From: Simkania sp.
Lineage (GTDB): Bacteria; Chlamydiota; Chlamydiia; Chlamydiales; Rhabdochlamydiaceae
NCBI GenBank assembly: GCA_018333475.1
Contig: JAGXTH010000086.1
Span: forward strand, 1-64,000
Length of the DNA stretch: 64,000 bases
Reading direction: 5' to 3'
The notes below the pieces were generated by a model, which saw only the letters and a list, made by a program, of their open reading frames with translations, had not been told where the DNA came from and did not search any database. The position numbers and the translations under genes are program-made. How positions within the stretch are numbered: the stretch's first letter is position 1; each line of letters starts with the position of its first letter. Shown here in pieces: positions 35,974-47,211 of the stretch.

Positions 35974-37361
35974 ACCCTTTCCTTTTCACGAGATTTGGTT
36001 TCTACTCGAACAATATCATCCTCTTCTAGATAAGCCCCCACTTGGACTTCTATAATTTCTAAAAAAGAGGAGCCTGGATTATGCAAACAGTGGATCGCTC
36101 CTTTGGGTACATAGATACTTTCGCTTTCAAAAACCAGCATCTCTTTCTCACCAATTGTAACCTTTGCTGTCCCTTCTACAACGACCCAATGTTCGCTACG
36201 ATGCTGATGGAATTGCAAACTTACGGTAGCTTGGGGCGCAATGCTGATCCGTTTAATTTTATATTGGGCCCCTTTTTCTAATATCGTATACTTACCCCAA
36301 GGACGATGTACTTCGGCATGCTCTACTACTTGCTTTGCTCCTTTGTTCTGCAACATCTCAACTAAAGCTTTTACTCTCTGAGATTCTCCTCGTTTAGCAA
36401 TAAAAAGAGCATCTTGTGTATCTATGACTAGTGTATCTTCAAGGCCAATGGTCGAGATGAGTCTCTTGTCTCCAATGATAAAACTCTTATGCGTATCGAT
36501 AGCATGTACATTACCAATCGTCACATTCAGCGCATCGTCTTTATCTAAAATCTGATACAAGCTATCCCAGGAACCCACATCAGACCATGTTATCTCAAGA
36601 GGCATCACCACAGTACGGTCCGTTTTTTCCATAATAGCATAATCAAAAGAGATCTCAGGAAAAGTTTCGAAAACCTGCCTAAACTGCTTTACCGAAGCCT
36701 GTTCACAACTCCCAATATTGCTTTGATGTTTGCAGGTTTCCTGCCAAAATGTTTTCCTCGTTAACATAAATATTCCTGTATTCCATAGGAATTTTCCACT
36801 CAGGACATACCGTGTCGCAGTATCGAGATCTGGTTTTTCGACGAAGGCCTCAACAGAACTCACACGTTGCGGATGACTTGCTTTGATATATCCATACCCC
36901 GTCTCAGGAGAATTCGGACGAATGCCAAAAGTTACGATGTTTCCTTGTTTAGCAATTTCTCTTGCTTCCTCCACTTTATCAAGAAATATTTCCTCTGGTG
37001 AAATCAAATGATCTGACGGACAGACTAAGACAGACTCTTGAATTTTTAAGTGATACGTTTCTTCGAGGACTTTAAATGCCCAGGTAATGGCTAACATCGT
37101 ATTTTTACGCGCAGGCTCTAAGAGGATCGCATCCTCTAGCGATGGATGAATGCAACTCAATTGTGAGCGAACAAGATGAACATATTCCTCACTTGTAATA
37201 AAAAGAAGGTCGCTTGGAGGGAATCGTTTAAGAAAACGAAGCGCTGTTTTTTGTAGTAAAGAATACTCGCTTCCAAATCGTAAAAATTGCTTTGGATATG
37301 CAGATCTAGAAAGGGGCCAAAGACGCGTTCCACTACCGCCAGCAAGGATAACGATTTTCAT
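35970..37361 (-). CDS. manC: Mannose-1-phosphate guanylyltransferase / mannose-6-phosphate isomerase
   Basis: 463 residues, bifunctional form. The N-terminal nucleotidyltransferase begins 'IVILAGGSGTRLWPLSRSAYPKQF' with the 'VEKPDLDTA' and 'SFDYAIMEKTD' blocks, and the C-terminal type II isomerase cupin has 'HRPWGKYTILEKG', 'VSLQFHQHRSEHWVVVEG' and 'YVPKGAIHCLHNPG'. It makes GDP-mannose from mannose 1-phosphate and GTP. Phosphomannomutase is not in the window. It overlaps the upstream glycosyltransferase by 29 nt. Confidence 0.95.
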   Translation of the reverse strand: MKIVILAGGSGTRLWPLSRSAYPKQFLRFGSEYSLLQKTALRFLKRFPPSDLLFITSEEYVHLVRSQLSCIHPSLEDAILLEPARKNTMLAITWAFKVLEETYHLKIQESVLVCPSDHLISPEEIFLDKVEEAREIAKQGNIVTFGIRPNSPETGYGYIKASHPQRVSSVEAFVEKPDLDTATRYVLSGKFLWNTGIFMLTRKTFWQETCKHQSNIGSCEQASVKQFRQVFETFPEISFDYAIMEKTDRTVVMPLEITWSDVGSWDSLYQILDKDDALNVTIGNVHAIDTHKSFIIGDKRLISTIGLEDTLVIDTQDALFIAKRGESQRVKALVEMLQNKGAKQVVEHAEVHRPWGKYTILEKGAQYKIKRISIAPQATVSLQFHQHRSEHWVVVEGTAKVTIGEKEMLVFESESIYVPKGAIHCLHNPGSSFLEIIEVQVGAYLEEDDIVRVETKSREKERV

Positions 37362-38448
37362 GAAATTCCTTATATCTATTGCTTACAAAATCTCGATATT
37401 CTTGTTTGAATCGCTCTTCACTGAATTGACCAGCATGTTCTTGAATATGTTCAGGAATAAATTGATGTTGTATCCTGTCAAAATGTTGTATGGCTTCGGA
37501 TAGAGATGAAATTGTTTGTTCTGAGAAAAAAAGACCTGTTACACCTTCTACCACTGTCTCTAAAACTCCACCTCTACCAAATGCTATAACGGGTGTACCT
37601 GCAGCCTGTGCTTCAACTGGTGCGATTCCAAAATCTTCCTCGGCCGCAAAGACAAAGGCTTTAGCCTGAGCCATGAGTTTACGCATGTGTTCATCGGGAA
37701 GCGCCCCAAGAAGTTCGATATTGCCTTTCGCTTTTTTCTTAATCGCGGACATTTCAGGTCCATTACCTACCACAAGTAATTTCTTCTCTGGCATTGCTGC
37801 AAAGGCTTCAACAATTAAATCGACCCTTTTATAAGGAACCAATCTTGATACTGTAAGATAAAAATCTTCTTTGTCATCTAGAAAAAAATGGTGCGTTGCC
37901 ACAGGAGGATGTATGACTTTTGCATCTCGTTGATAGATTTTTTTAATCCTCCTTGCAACACAGTTTGAGTTCGCAATGAAGTGATCTACACGAGATGTCG
38001 AAGTACTATCCCAATGTCGTAAATAGTGCAAAGCCATCTTGGCTACTGGTTTTTTTATCCCTTTTACTTTGCTAAGATATGGATGGTACAAATCCCAGGC
38101 GTATCGCATAGGAGTATGACAATAACAAATATGAAGCTGTTCCGTATGTGTGAGCACTCCTTTAGCTACTGCATGAGATGATGAGAGAACAAGATCATAC
38201 GAGCCAAGATCAAACTGCTCTATCGCAAGAGGAAACAAAGGCAACAAATGACGATATAATGAGGTTGCATAGGGAATTTTTTGCAAAAATGACGTGTACA
38301 CTACAGGCCAAGCATTTACATTACCGCTGTCGTGCACTAAAGTATGGATAGGTCCAGGAAATAGGCTGTGGATAGATTCTAAAACCTTTTCTGCACCCGC
38401 ATGAGAAACTAACCAATCGTGAACAAGCGCTGTTTTTATCGCCGGCAT
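37333..38448 (-). CDS. Family 4 glycosyltransferase (WbaZ-like)
   Basis: 371 residues with a GT-B fold. The N-terminal half begins 'ALVHDWLVSHAGAEKVLESI' and includes 'YCHTPMRYAWD'. The C-terminal donor half has 'LTVSRLVPYKRVDLIVEAF' and 'FAAEEDFGIAPVEAQAAGTPVIAFGRGG', the E-x7-E motif of GT4 enzymes. The same N-terminal pattern is seen in WbaZ/WbdB-type mannosyltransferases of O-antigen clusters, which fits GDP-mannose from ManC. The linkage is not predictable. Overlaps both neighbours. Confidence 0.85.
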   Translation of the reverse strand: MPAIKTALVHDWLVSHAGAEKVLESIHSLFPGPIHTLVHDSGNVNAWPVVYTSFLQKIPYATSLYRHLLPLFPLAIEQFDLGSYDLVLSSSHAVAKGVLTHTEQLHICYCHTPMRYAWDLYHPYLSKVKGIKKPVAKMALHYLRHWDSTSTSRVDHFIANSNCVARRIKKIYQRDAKVIHPPVATHHFFLDDKEDFYLTVSRLVPYKRVDLIVEAFAAMPEKKLLVVGNGPEMSAIKKKAKGNIELLGALPDEHMRKLMAQAKAFVFAAEEDFGIAPVEAQAAGTPVIAFGRGGVLETVVEGVTGLFFSEQTISSLSEAIQHFDRIQHQFIPEHIQEHAGQFSEERFKQEYRDFVSNRYKEFHENRYPCWR

Positions 38449-39545
38449 AACTCCTCTAATACTCTACAATGCGCATCAGCACATTTTTCCCAGCAAAAAT
38501 CACGACTTCTCTTCAGTCCTTTTTCCCTCAGTTCATGGAGCAATTCAGGTTGCTGTACAAGACGCTTAAGAACCTGCCCCATTTCTTCAGGACGATGTGG
38601 ATCGAAATACACTGCAGCTTCTGCACATACCTCTGGTAAGCTCGCCATTTTTGAAACTGCAAGAGCACAGCCAGAGCTCATAGCCTCTACTGCTGGCGAA
38701 CCAAATCCCTCATAAAAAGAGGGAATCACTGTTGCAATCGCAAGTCTATACAGTGAAGGAAGAAATTCTTCTTCGACAAAATCTAGAAAATGGACTCTAT
38801 CTACTAGTTTTGAGTGTTCGACAAACGCTTCGGCTTGTTTGTCAGCATGAATCAATTGCGTACGCTTTCCCACAACAACAAGATGTATCCCCTCCAAGGA
38901 AGAAAGTACGCCTAGAAACCCTTTTAGAAGTCCTAAAAGATTTTTATGGGGTTTAACATTCCCTACAAAGAGAATAAATTTTTCCGGCAGGTGATAATGC
39001 TGTCGCGTTTTAGAAGACAGGCCATCTTCATGAGATAGAAATGCTTTACGATCTACTCCAGGAAAAATAACGGTAATTTTTTCAGGTTCTGTATTGAGGT
39101 GTGCGCATATTTCTTTTTTAGAAAACTGAGAAACCGTAATGATCCTTTTGCTCCGCTCTGCAGCCATTTTCATTACTATTCTGGCATATAAACGTTGCGT
39201 CCAAGAAAGGTGCCTTGTCATAGCTAAATGGTTGACATCATGTAGAGTAACGAGTCGATTCTTTGCTGCTGTAGGAAAAAGAGGCACGTTATAATGTGGA
39301 GACCAAAAAACATCGCATTTAGGAATGAGAATTGGTAATTTTATTTGTTCTTCGACCGAATAAATAGGAGCATTTAATACAATGAGCGAAAATCTACTTA
39401 ACCATGGTAGTTTTTTTAACGCAGCCTCATGAATAATCAATCGGATTCGAAAAGGACCGTGTTCAATCAATGGAAGAAGATTACAAAGATACGTTCCTAT
39501 TCCAGAAGATAAAACCATTCTTGCATCGATGCAAAGCTCTCTCAT
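38436..39545 (-). CDS. Family 4 glycosyltransferase
   Basis: 369 residues. GT-B architecture with 'DARMVLSSGIGTYLCNLLP' at the start, 'VTLHDVNHLAMTRHLS' in the acceptor half, 'FVGNVKPHKNLLGLLKGF' and 'PSFYEGFGSPAVEAMSSGCALAVS' in the donor half. It resembles mannosyltransferases of the WbaZ/MtfB type by its N-terminus. It overlaps the next glycosyltransferase by 13 nt and lhgO by 4 nt (ATGA), so the pair probably builds consecutive linkages of one repeat unit. Confidence 0.87.
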   Translation of the reverse strand: MRELCIDARMVLSSGIGTYLCNLLPLIEHGPFRIRLIIHEAALKKLPWLSRFSLIVLNAPIYSVEEQIKLPILIPKCDVFWSPHYNVPLFPTAAKNRLVTLHDVNHLAMTRHLSWTQRLYARIVMKMAAERSKRIITVSQFSKKEICAHLNTEPEKITVIFPGVDRKAFLSHEDGLSSKTRQHYHLPEKFILFVGNVKPHKNLLGLLKGFLGVLSSLEGIHLVVVGKRTQLIHADKQAEAFVEHSKLVDRVHFLDFVEEEFLPSLYRLAIATVIPSFYEGFGSPAVEAMSSGCALAVSKMASLPEVCAEAAVYFDPHRPEEMGQVLKRLVQQPELLHELREKGLKRSRDFCWEKCADAHCRVLEELCRR

Positions 39546-40738
39546 ACAACGTCTCTAGAAAGCGATGCAATCTGGCGTCCAATAGAAAAACTTGCCGTAG
39601 CAGCTGGAGAAGGAGCGTTAAGAACATGAAGCACCCTTCCTTCCCTAGTAAACGAAAAATCATCTAGCATCAAGCCCTCCTTAGTAACAACTTGCGCACG
39701 AATTCCAGCGCCACCAGGAAGAAGATCTTGTTCCTGCAGGGCCGGGACAAGCCTTTGCAAATCACGTAGAAAAGCTTTTTTGCTAAAAGAACGATACAAT
39801 TCTTTAATACCAATTTTCCAATATCGTCTAGCCATTTGCCAAAATCCGGGATAGCTCAACATCTCTTGAAGATCTCTAATATTCACATCTGTTTTCTTAT
39901 ATCCTTCTCTAGAATAGGCTAAAACAGCATTGGGACCAGCTTCTACTTTACCATCGATCATACGCGTTAAATGCACACCGAGAAAAGGAAACTTCGGATC
40001 TGGAACTGGATAGATCAGACCATTTACAAGATATCGACGATCTTCCTTCAGTTCGTAATATTCACCACGAAAAGGCAAAATTTGTTGCTCATACTGCGTA
40101 TTGGATGAAGTGAGTCTTGCAATTCTGTCGGAAAAAAGCCCTGAGCAATTGATGATCGTTTTTGCAAGATAAGAGCCATGTTGCGTAGTAACCTCATGAT
40201 CTCGAATATCAATTACTTGTTCTCCAAAGTATATTTCAACAGCTTCCCGCTGAAGAATTTCTACAAGCCTCTTTGCTACCTGCTTATAATTAATTACAAA
40301 ACAGTGAGGAATATGAATTGCCTCGATGGCATTCACATATGGCTCTATATCTTTGATGCCTTGGGGGCCAATCAAAGAGATCTCTGCTACTTCATTGGCT
40401 TGTCCTCTTGCAAAAATCTCATGTAACTTTGCAAGCTCGCAAGTTTCAGTAGCGACAATCAACTTACTTAACTGCTTGAGGGGAATTCCGTATTCATTAC
40501 AAAATGTTAGCAGTTCTAATCTACCCTCCTTGCAATTGCGTGCTTTATGTGAACCTGGCTTATAATAAACCCCAGAATGCACAACACCACTGTTATTTCC
40601 TGTTTGGTGACACGCCTCTTTTTTTTCTTTTTCAAGAAGACATATCGATGCTTTAGGCGACTGTTTCTTTAACTGATATGCTGTAGCAAGCCCCACAATG
40701 CCTGCACCAATAATGAGATACTCATAGTTATGTTTCAT
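39542..40738 (-). CDS. lhgO: L-2-hydroxyglutarate oxidase-like flavoprotein
   Basis: 398 residues from ATG 40738, which overlaps the preceding TGA (ATGA); the track start at 40777 is upstream inside the neighbouring gene. The FAD-binding motif is 'YLIIGAGIVGLATAYQL', with 'NNSGVVHSGVYYKPGS' and 'PFRGEYYELK' as in LhgO, and the C-terminal 'GGAGIRAQ' FAD contact. LhgO oxidises L-2-hydroxyglutarate to 2-oxoglutarate with transfer of electrons to the membrane. Its position inside a glycan operon is unexpected; a related alpha-hydroxy acid on the polymer is one possibility. Confidence 0.85.
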   Translation of the reverse strand: MKHNYEYLIIGAGIVGLATAYQLKKQSPKASICLLEKEKKEACHQTGNNSGVVHSGVYYKPGSHKARNCKEGRLELLTFCNEYGIPLKQLSKLIVATETCELAKLHEIFARGQANEVAEISLIGPQGIKDIEPYVNAIEAIHIPHCFVINYKQVAKRLVEILQREAVEIYFGEQVIDIRDHEVTTQHGSYLAKTIINCSGLFSDRIARLTSSNTQYEQQILPFRGEYYELKEDRRYLVNGLIYPVPDPKFPFLGVHLTRMIDGKVEAGPNAVLAYSREGYKKTDVNIRDLQEMLSYPGFWQMARRYWKIGIKELYRSFSKKAFLRDLQRLVPALQEQDLLPGGAGIRAQVVTKEGLMLDDFSFTREGRVLHVLNAPSPAATASFSIGRQIASLSRDVV

Positions 40739-41661
40739 AGTTTGGGCAGAAGTTGTTCTTTTTGTTGTAAGAGCCAATTCGTTGTTTCCTCTATACCCTG
40801 ATCAAGATTTCCTTGAGGACACGAAGGTAATAATTGACGTAGCTTATCTATGCAAAGCACTTTAGATCGCGCTCCCACGTATTTGCTCGTATCGTAGAAT
40901 ATATTTTCTTTTGGGTACCCAATGTAGGTGCAAATTTTATCTGCAAATTCTTTAATAGAATACTCACAACCTGCACCAAGATTAATCACACTATTTTTTT
41001 CTCTTTCTACCAACATAAGCATCGTGTTGACAAAATCTTGCACATGAATGAGTTCTCTTTTTTGCTCACCATCACCCCAAAGCATCACCTGTTCTTGGTA
41101 AAGCTTGCCTCGCAAAATTTTGCGCATGAGATCAAAAATAAAATGCATCTGACGCCCATCTGTGTGATATCCAGGCCCATATAGAGTGGATGGAACAAAA
41201 TAAAGATATTCGAGCCCATATTGCTTATGGAGCGCCATAAGCCCCACCAATAACATCCTTTTTGTCATCCCATATGTAAAAAGACTTTCTATGGGTTTTC
41301 CTTGTAGATAATACTCCTCTTTCAAAGGAAGTTCCGGATCATAGCCACAGCTTGTTCCCATGCATATCATTTTCGCTTGCGGCTGCTTAGCTTGCCACCA
41401 TTGTAATACATGTGTGTTAATCTGTTGATTGATGATCCACTGCTCGCCAGGATGGTGCAAACAAAAATCACCCGCCTGTGTCCATGCAGCTAAGTGGAAG
41501 ATTTGATCAAATAAGAGCTGATCAAACGCATGTAACGATTGTGCATTACGCAAATCACAGTTCCCTGAGTGTACGCCGACGACTTCATGTCCATATTGCA
41601 CAAGGCTCTGGCAAAGAAATTTCCCAAGAAATCCTCGACTTCCAGTAACTAAAATACGCAT
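40735..41661 (-). CDS. SDR nucleotide-sugar enzyme (GDP-fucose synthase-like)
   Basis: 308 residues. Extended SDR with 'ILVTGSRGFLGKFLCQ' (NADP-binding GxxGxxG), Ser/Thr-Tyr-Lys triad as 'MGTSCGYDP' and 'FTYGMTKRM', and a C-terminal 'LWGDGEQKRELIHVQDFV' block. The layout 'HLAAWTQAGDF', then 'YGMTKRMLLVG', is like GDP-L-fucose synthase and GDP-heptose reductases/epimerases. As HddC in the same operon makes GDP-heptose, a role on GDP-heptose or GDP-mannose derivatives is likely. It has a clean 4-nt gap to the upstream SDR gene. Confidence 0.78.
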   Translation of the reverse strand: MRILVTGSRGFLGKFLCQSLVQYGHEVVGVHSGNCDLRNAQSLHAFDQLLFDQIFHLAAWTQAGDFCLHHPGEQWIINQQINTHVLQWWQAKQPQAKMICMGTSCGYDPELPLKEEYYLQGKPIESLFTYGMTKRMLLVGLMALHKQYGLEYLYFVPSTLYGPGYHTDGRQMHFIFDLMRKILRGKLYQEQVMLWGDGEQKRELIHVQDFVNTMLMLVEREKNSVINLGAGCEYSIKEFADKICTYIGYPKENIFYDTSKYVGARSKVLCIDKLRQLLPSCPQGNLDQGIEETTNWLLQQKEQLLPKL

Positions 41662-41665
41662 AAAT

Positions 41666-43310
<1,645 letters not shown>

Positions 43311-43312
43311 GA

Positions 43313-44311
43313 CTAATCTTTCATATAAATAATCGTGCTGCCGCTGTTTTCAAAGCAGACAGGCACAGCCATTAAGTTATGTAAAGCTGCTTTTACAGCG
43401 TCTTGGCGCGAAGGCGGCACTAAAAGAGCTAAAAAACCTCCACTACCAGCCCCGCATAATTTCCCACCGTATGCACCTGCTTGTTTAGCGGTTTCATAAG
43501 CTTGATCCACTATCGGATTAGAAATCTTGCTGGACAATTGCTTTTTTAACGACCAACTTTCATCAAGCAGTCGACCCAAAGAACTCATCATTGTATCTTC
43601 TGCCTCATGAGCAATAATATCCTCTGCTATAAATACCATCTCGTACATTCTCTTAAGATACGCATCATTGGTTAAGCTATGCGTACGCTCCATTTGCTCT
43701 TTTAGAATCTCACTGGCATACCGAGTTAGTCCTGTGTAAAACAAGAGAAGATGTTCTTCAAAAATTTTTAATCTCTTTGGTGTCGCAATTACAGGACGAA
43801 TCTGTTTATTATCAGCGTTAAATTCAATGACATTCACCCCACCAAAAGCAGCATGGAATTGATCTTGTGATCCTACATTTTCACGTATTAGTTCTTGTTC
43901 TACAAAACATGCCTCTTCAGCTAATACCTGCTTTGACACTTTCATTCCTCTTAAAGCATAAAGAGCATTCAAAAATCCTACTGTAAAAGAAGAGGAGGAA
44001 CCTAAACCTGTTTTAGCAGGCAGATCTGAAAAAATATGGATATCGAGATTGCTATCGCAATTCTTAAGCTTCAGGCATTCCCGAATACTAGGATGCTCAA
44101 TCTCATCAAAGGTTTTTACTAATTCTGTTTTCGAGTATCCAATACGTATCCTGTGATCAAAATAATTTCCGGGCGTGCTGATACTTACATGCGTGTATTT
44201 GTCGATCGTAGTGCCAAGCACTGCACCAACATGTCTGGAATAGTACCCTGGATAATCTGTCCCACCGCCAAATAGGCTGATACGAACAGGAGTGCGCGAG
44301 ATGATGAGCAT
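43313..44311 (-). CDS. hddA: D-glycero-alpha-D-manno-heptose 7-phosphate kinase
   Basis: 332 residues, a GHMP kinase. 'SRTPVRISLFGGGTDYPGYY' is the usual HddA start, the ATP loop is 'LPAKTGLGSSSSFTVG' and the third motif is 'GAYGGKLCGAGSGGFLALL'. It phosphorylates heptose 7-phosphate at C1 to give the 1,7-bisphosphate that GmhB uses. Stop and HddC start are almost contiguous. First gene of the tightly packed 34-44 kb operon. Confidence 0.92.
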   Translation of the reverse strand: MLIISRTPVRISLFGGGTDYPGYYSRHVGAVLGTTIDKYTHVSISTPGNYFDHRIRIGYSKTELVKTFDEIEHPSIRECLKLKNCDSNLDIHIFSDLPAKTGLGSSSSFTVGFLNALYALRGMKVSKQVLAEEACFVEQELIRENVGSQDQFHAAFGGVNVIEFNADNKQIRPVIATPKRLKIFEEHLLLFYTGLTRYASEILKEQMERTHSLTNDAYLKRMYEMVFIAEDIIAHEAEDTMMSSLGRLLDESWSLKKQLSSKISNPIVDQAYETAKQAGAYGGKLCGAGSGGFLALLVPPSRQDAVKAALHNLMAVPVCFENSGSTIIYMKD

Positions 44312-44417
44312 CGTAAGCTCCGATGTAAATGAAATGCAGTTTAGCTAAACAGCTGGATGCAGAAAAGACTTTCCTTATTATCACCTCTAAAAAAAGATAC
44401 AGCCTCCATGACAAGGG

Positions 44418-45731
44418 CTAACGAATTCTCACCCACTTGGGAATTTTTCTAGCCAGCCTTCTTTTCTTTGCCCTCTCACTCTTCCTTGTCTCTTCATAAA
44501 GCTGCTTTGCATCACAGTCTTGGTTCTGCGCATACTCCTGCAAAACACGGAAAAAATAAAAATAAACATCTTCAATCATCAAATACTTACGCACAAATGC
44601 GTTTGCATTTTCAGCAATATGTTTACATTCTACGTCGTGCTCCTGTGCCCACTGGATTTTTTCGATCAAATCTTCCATTTGATTACTAATTGGTACATAA
44701 TGCACATATGGTTCCAGAGCATCATAAAACCATTGCGAATCTTCCGATTCCTGTTTAAAAGCAACACTATTGGACAATAATCTCCAAAGGAACCCTGGAT
44801 ACGTTGAGGTATATCCATCTAACACTGGCAAATACGCCCATCGTAAATGTTGACTTTGATAAATTCCAGGTCTATTGAATGGTTGTATGAAAGCTATAAG
44901 TTCAGAAGTTGCACTAAAACCTGGAGAACTGAATCCTGCATCCACGAAAGTGGGATAGAGAGAGGACAGCGAGCAAATCTTATAGCGTGGCATTTCTGAA
45001 TAACGCAAAGCAGTCTCTGCATATGAGCTTTGACTCATACCAAGACGCGCAAAATCGTTAGGTTGTCCACGCCAGAAAGCGCTTTTGTATTTTATTTCCC
45101 AAGGCCACTGAGAAAGCGCTCCTATGATTTGTTGCGATAGCGCTGCCCACTCAGGAATCGTAAAACGATCTGGGATAGAAATGAGATAAGGAGCATCTTT
45201 TTTTCTCGCATAAGTCAAAATAGGCGCTTGATCTTGAAAATCTTCCGTAATCCAAAAATCTCTCGGTTGAAAATCAAATGGCGTACCATCGTTATGATTT
45301 ATAATAAAATCGACATTGGGTAAATCAGGAATCCCTGGATAGTCTGCCAAGCGTCCGATAGTTCGAAAAAATGCATCCATTCCAAAAGGATCCGGTCCGT
45401 ATCGGTAAATCTTCCCCTCGATAATTCTATAACGAGAACAGCCATGCCCCCCCACGCATCGTGCAAATTGAGCAAACGTCTCGTTTAAAGCTTTTTGCGT
45501 AATTTTCTTAGAGCTAAAAGGGGAAAATTCTTTTTGTAATCGATTCATCATCCATTCTGGCGTTGCTTCCGAAAATTTTGCCTGTAATTTGGCAATGTCT
45601 ATAGTAGAGATAAAGTTACTATCTGGTAGGGAACGAGGCGAGTGATAATCTCTAGGCGCATGAGCATAAGGACTGTCCGCTGCTAAAGCGGCCATAGCCA
45701 TAAAAGCTCCCACAGAAAACACTTTCCTCAT
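44418..45731 (-). CDS. Exported GT90 (CAP10-type) glycosyltransferase, copy 1
   Basis: 437 residues. A signal peptide ends near residue 20 ('VFSVGAFMAMAALAADSPY'). The body matches the CAP10/LPS-modifying domain: 'SAFWRGQPNDFARLGMS', 'YKICSLSSLYPTFVDAG', 'YLPVLDGYTSTYPGFLWRL', 'SNSVAFKQES', 'PYVHYVPI' and 'DLIEKIQWAQEHD'. GT90 enzymes include Rumi/POGLUT protein O-glucosyltransferases and fungal CAP10. They are eukaryote-like and work in the secretory pathway. Export suggests action in the periplasm or outside the cell. A basic C-terminal tail ('KRRLARKIPKW') ends the protein. Confidence 0.8.
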   Translation of the reverse strand: MRKVFSVGAFMAMAALAADSPYAHAPRDYHSPRSLPDSNFISTIDIAKLQAKFSEATPEWMMNRLQKEFSPFSSKKITQKALNETFAQFARCVGGHGCSRYRIIEGKIYRYGPDPFGMDAFFRTIGRLADYPGIPDLPNVDFIINHNDGTPFDFQPRDFWITEDFQDQAPILTYARKKDAPYLISIPDRFTIPEWAALSQQIIGALSQWPWEIKYKSAFWRGQPNDFARLGMSQSSYAETALRYSEMPRYKICSLSSLYPTFVDAGFSSPGFSATSELIAFIQPFNRPGIYQSQHLRWAYLPVLDGYTSTYPGFLWRLLSNSVAFKQESEDSQWFYDALEPYVHYVPISNQMEDLIEKIQWAQEHDVECKHIAENANAFVRKYLMIEDVYFYFFRVLQEYAQNQDCDAKQLYEETRKSERAKKRRLARKIPKWVRIR

Positions 45732-45917
45732 AAAACAATCCTCATTATTAGTTTTTAATAACTAACACCACCTCAAGCAAAAGCCTGTCCAGGCCCCAGA
45801 TGCAGCCAGCTTTGATACAAGATTTTCCTAACTTTTACAATTCAGCATGACCCTGTACATACAAGCCGTTAAGCTACTCATAAACAGTCGATGAAGGAGA
45901 AAAAATGAAGCGTTTTA
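45732..45917. other. Spacer between the GT90 copies
   Basis: 186 bp without a gene. It contains the ribosome-binding site for copy 1 (GAGGATTG before ATG 45731). No strong repeat is seen. Confidence 0.5.
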
Positions 45918-47195
45918 TCAACGAAGCCTAACCCAATTAGGATTCCCTTCCGTTTCATTTAATAGCCGTAATGTATCAAAATCTTGGTGGGTAGCGTATT
46001 CTTGCAAAACACGAAAAAAATAGAGGTAGATGTCTTCTATCATAAGATGCTGACGGACCAAGGCGCTTGCGTTTGCTGCAATGCGTTTACATTCTTCCTC
46101 GTGCTGCTGAGCCCAAAGAATTTTCTCAATCAAGTCTTCCATGTTGTTCTTGATAGGCACATAATGCTCATAAGGGATTAGAGCATCATAGAACCACTGT
46201 GACTCCTCCGATTCTTGCTTAAAGGCAACGCTATTCGACAAAAGTCTCCAGAGAAATCCTGGATACGTTGAAGTAAATCCATCCAAAGTAGGTAAATATG
46301 CCCATTGGAGATGCTGCCCTGGAGAACAACCATCTTTGTTAAATGGTTTAATAAACTCTATTACTTCTGATGTTGCGCTAAACCCTGGTTGATTAAATCC
46401 AGCATCAACCAAACCCGGATACTGATTAGAAAGAAGGCAAATTTTATAGCGCGGCATTTCAGCATATCGCCGCGCTACTTCTTCATAGGGAGTTGGCCAC
46501 ATTCCTAAACGAGCAAAATCGCTTGGCTGCCCGCGCCAAAACGCACTTTTCTTTTTCCTAGACCATGGATATCTTGAATTAGCCTCGAGAATTGCCTCTG
46601 CAAGTCTCCACCATTCCGCAATAGTGAATCGATCTGGAATTGAAACGAGATAAGGGCAGTTCTCTTTTCTGGCGTAAGTAAAAATGGGAGCCTGATCTTG
46701 GAAATTTTCAGTAATCCAAAAATCTCGCGACTGAAAATCAAACGGTGTCACATCATTATGACTTATAATAAAATCGACATTAGGCAAATCCGGAATTCCC
46801 GGGAAATCAGCTACTCGCGCTATTGTTCGAAAAAATGCATCCATGCCCCAAGGGTCTTGTCCATGACGATAAATGCGTTCTCCAATAACTCGATACCGAG
46901 CGCTCTCTTGCGAGCCAACATTTCTAGAAAACTTCTCAAAAGTTACATCAAGCGCTTGCTGAGAAATTTTATTCTTTCTAAAATGCGCCATTTCTTTTTG
47001 TAAACGCTGCATCATCCATTCTGGAGTTACAGCTGCGCATTTTTCTCGAAGTTTTGGAATATCTACCGTATAAAAAAAACTTGTACATGGCATATCAACC
47101 GGCCCAGAATATTCACGTGGCGCATCAAGATACGGGCTTTCAGCCATCAAAGAAACCCCTATTACCATTGCCAAGACAAAAAAAGATTTTCTCAT
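45918..47195 (-). CDS. Exported GT90 (CAP10-type) glycosyltransferase, copy 2
   Basis: 425 residues and a clear paralogue of copy 1. The signal peptide is 'MRKSFFVLAMVIGVSLMA', followed by the same start 'ESPYLDAPREY'. The GT90 blocks are 'SAFWRGQPSDFARLGMW', 'YKICLLSNQYP', 'YLPTLDGFTSTYPGFLWRL', 'SNSVAFKQESEESQWFYDALI' and 'YEHYVPI'. It lacks the basic tail of copy 1 and ends 'GNPNWVRLR' where copy 1 ends 'IPKWVRIR'. A tandem duplication that diverged, perhaps for different acceptors. Confidence 0.8.
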   Translation of the reverse strand: MRKSFFVLAMVIGVSLMAESPYLDAPREYSGPVDMPCTSFFYTVDIPKLREKCAAVTPEWMMQRLQKEMAHFRKNKISQQALDVTFEKFSRNVGSQESARYRVIGERIYRHGQDPWGMDAFFRTIARVADFPGIPDLPNVDFIISHNDVTPFDFQSRDFWITENFQDQAPIFTYARKENCPYLVSIPDRFTIAEWWRLAEAILEANSRYPWSRKKKSAFWRGQPSDFARLGMWPTPYEEVARRYAEMPRYKICLLSNQYPGLVDAGFNQPGFSATSEVIEFIKPFNKDGCSPGQHLQWAYLPTLDGFTSTYPGFLWRLLSNSVAFKQESEESQWFYDALIPYEHYVPIKNNMEDLIEKILWAQQHEEECKRIAANASALVRQHLMIEDIYLYFFRVLQEYATHQDFDTLRLLNETEGNPNWVRLR

Positions 47196-47211
47196 TTTTC
47201 TTTTGCTCTAT

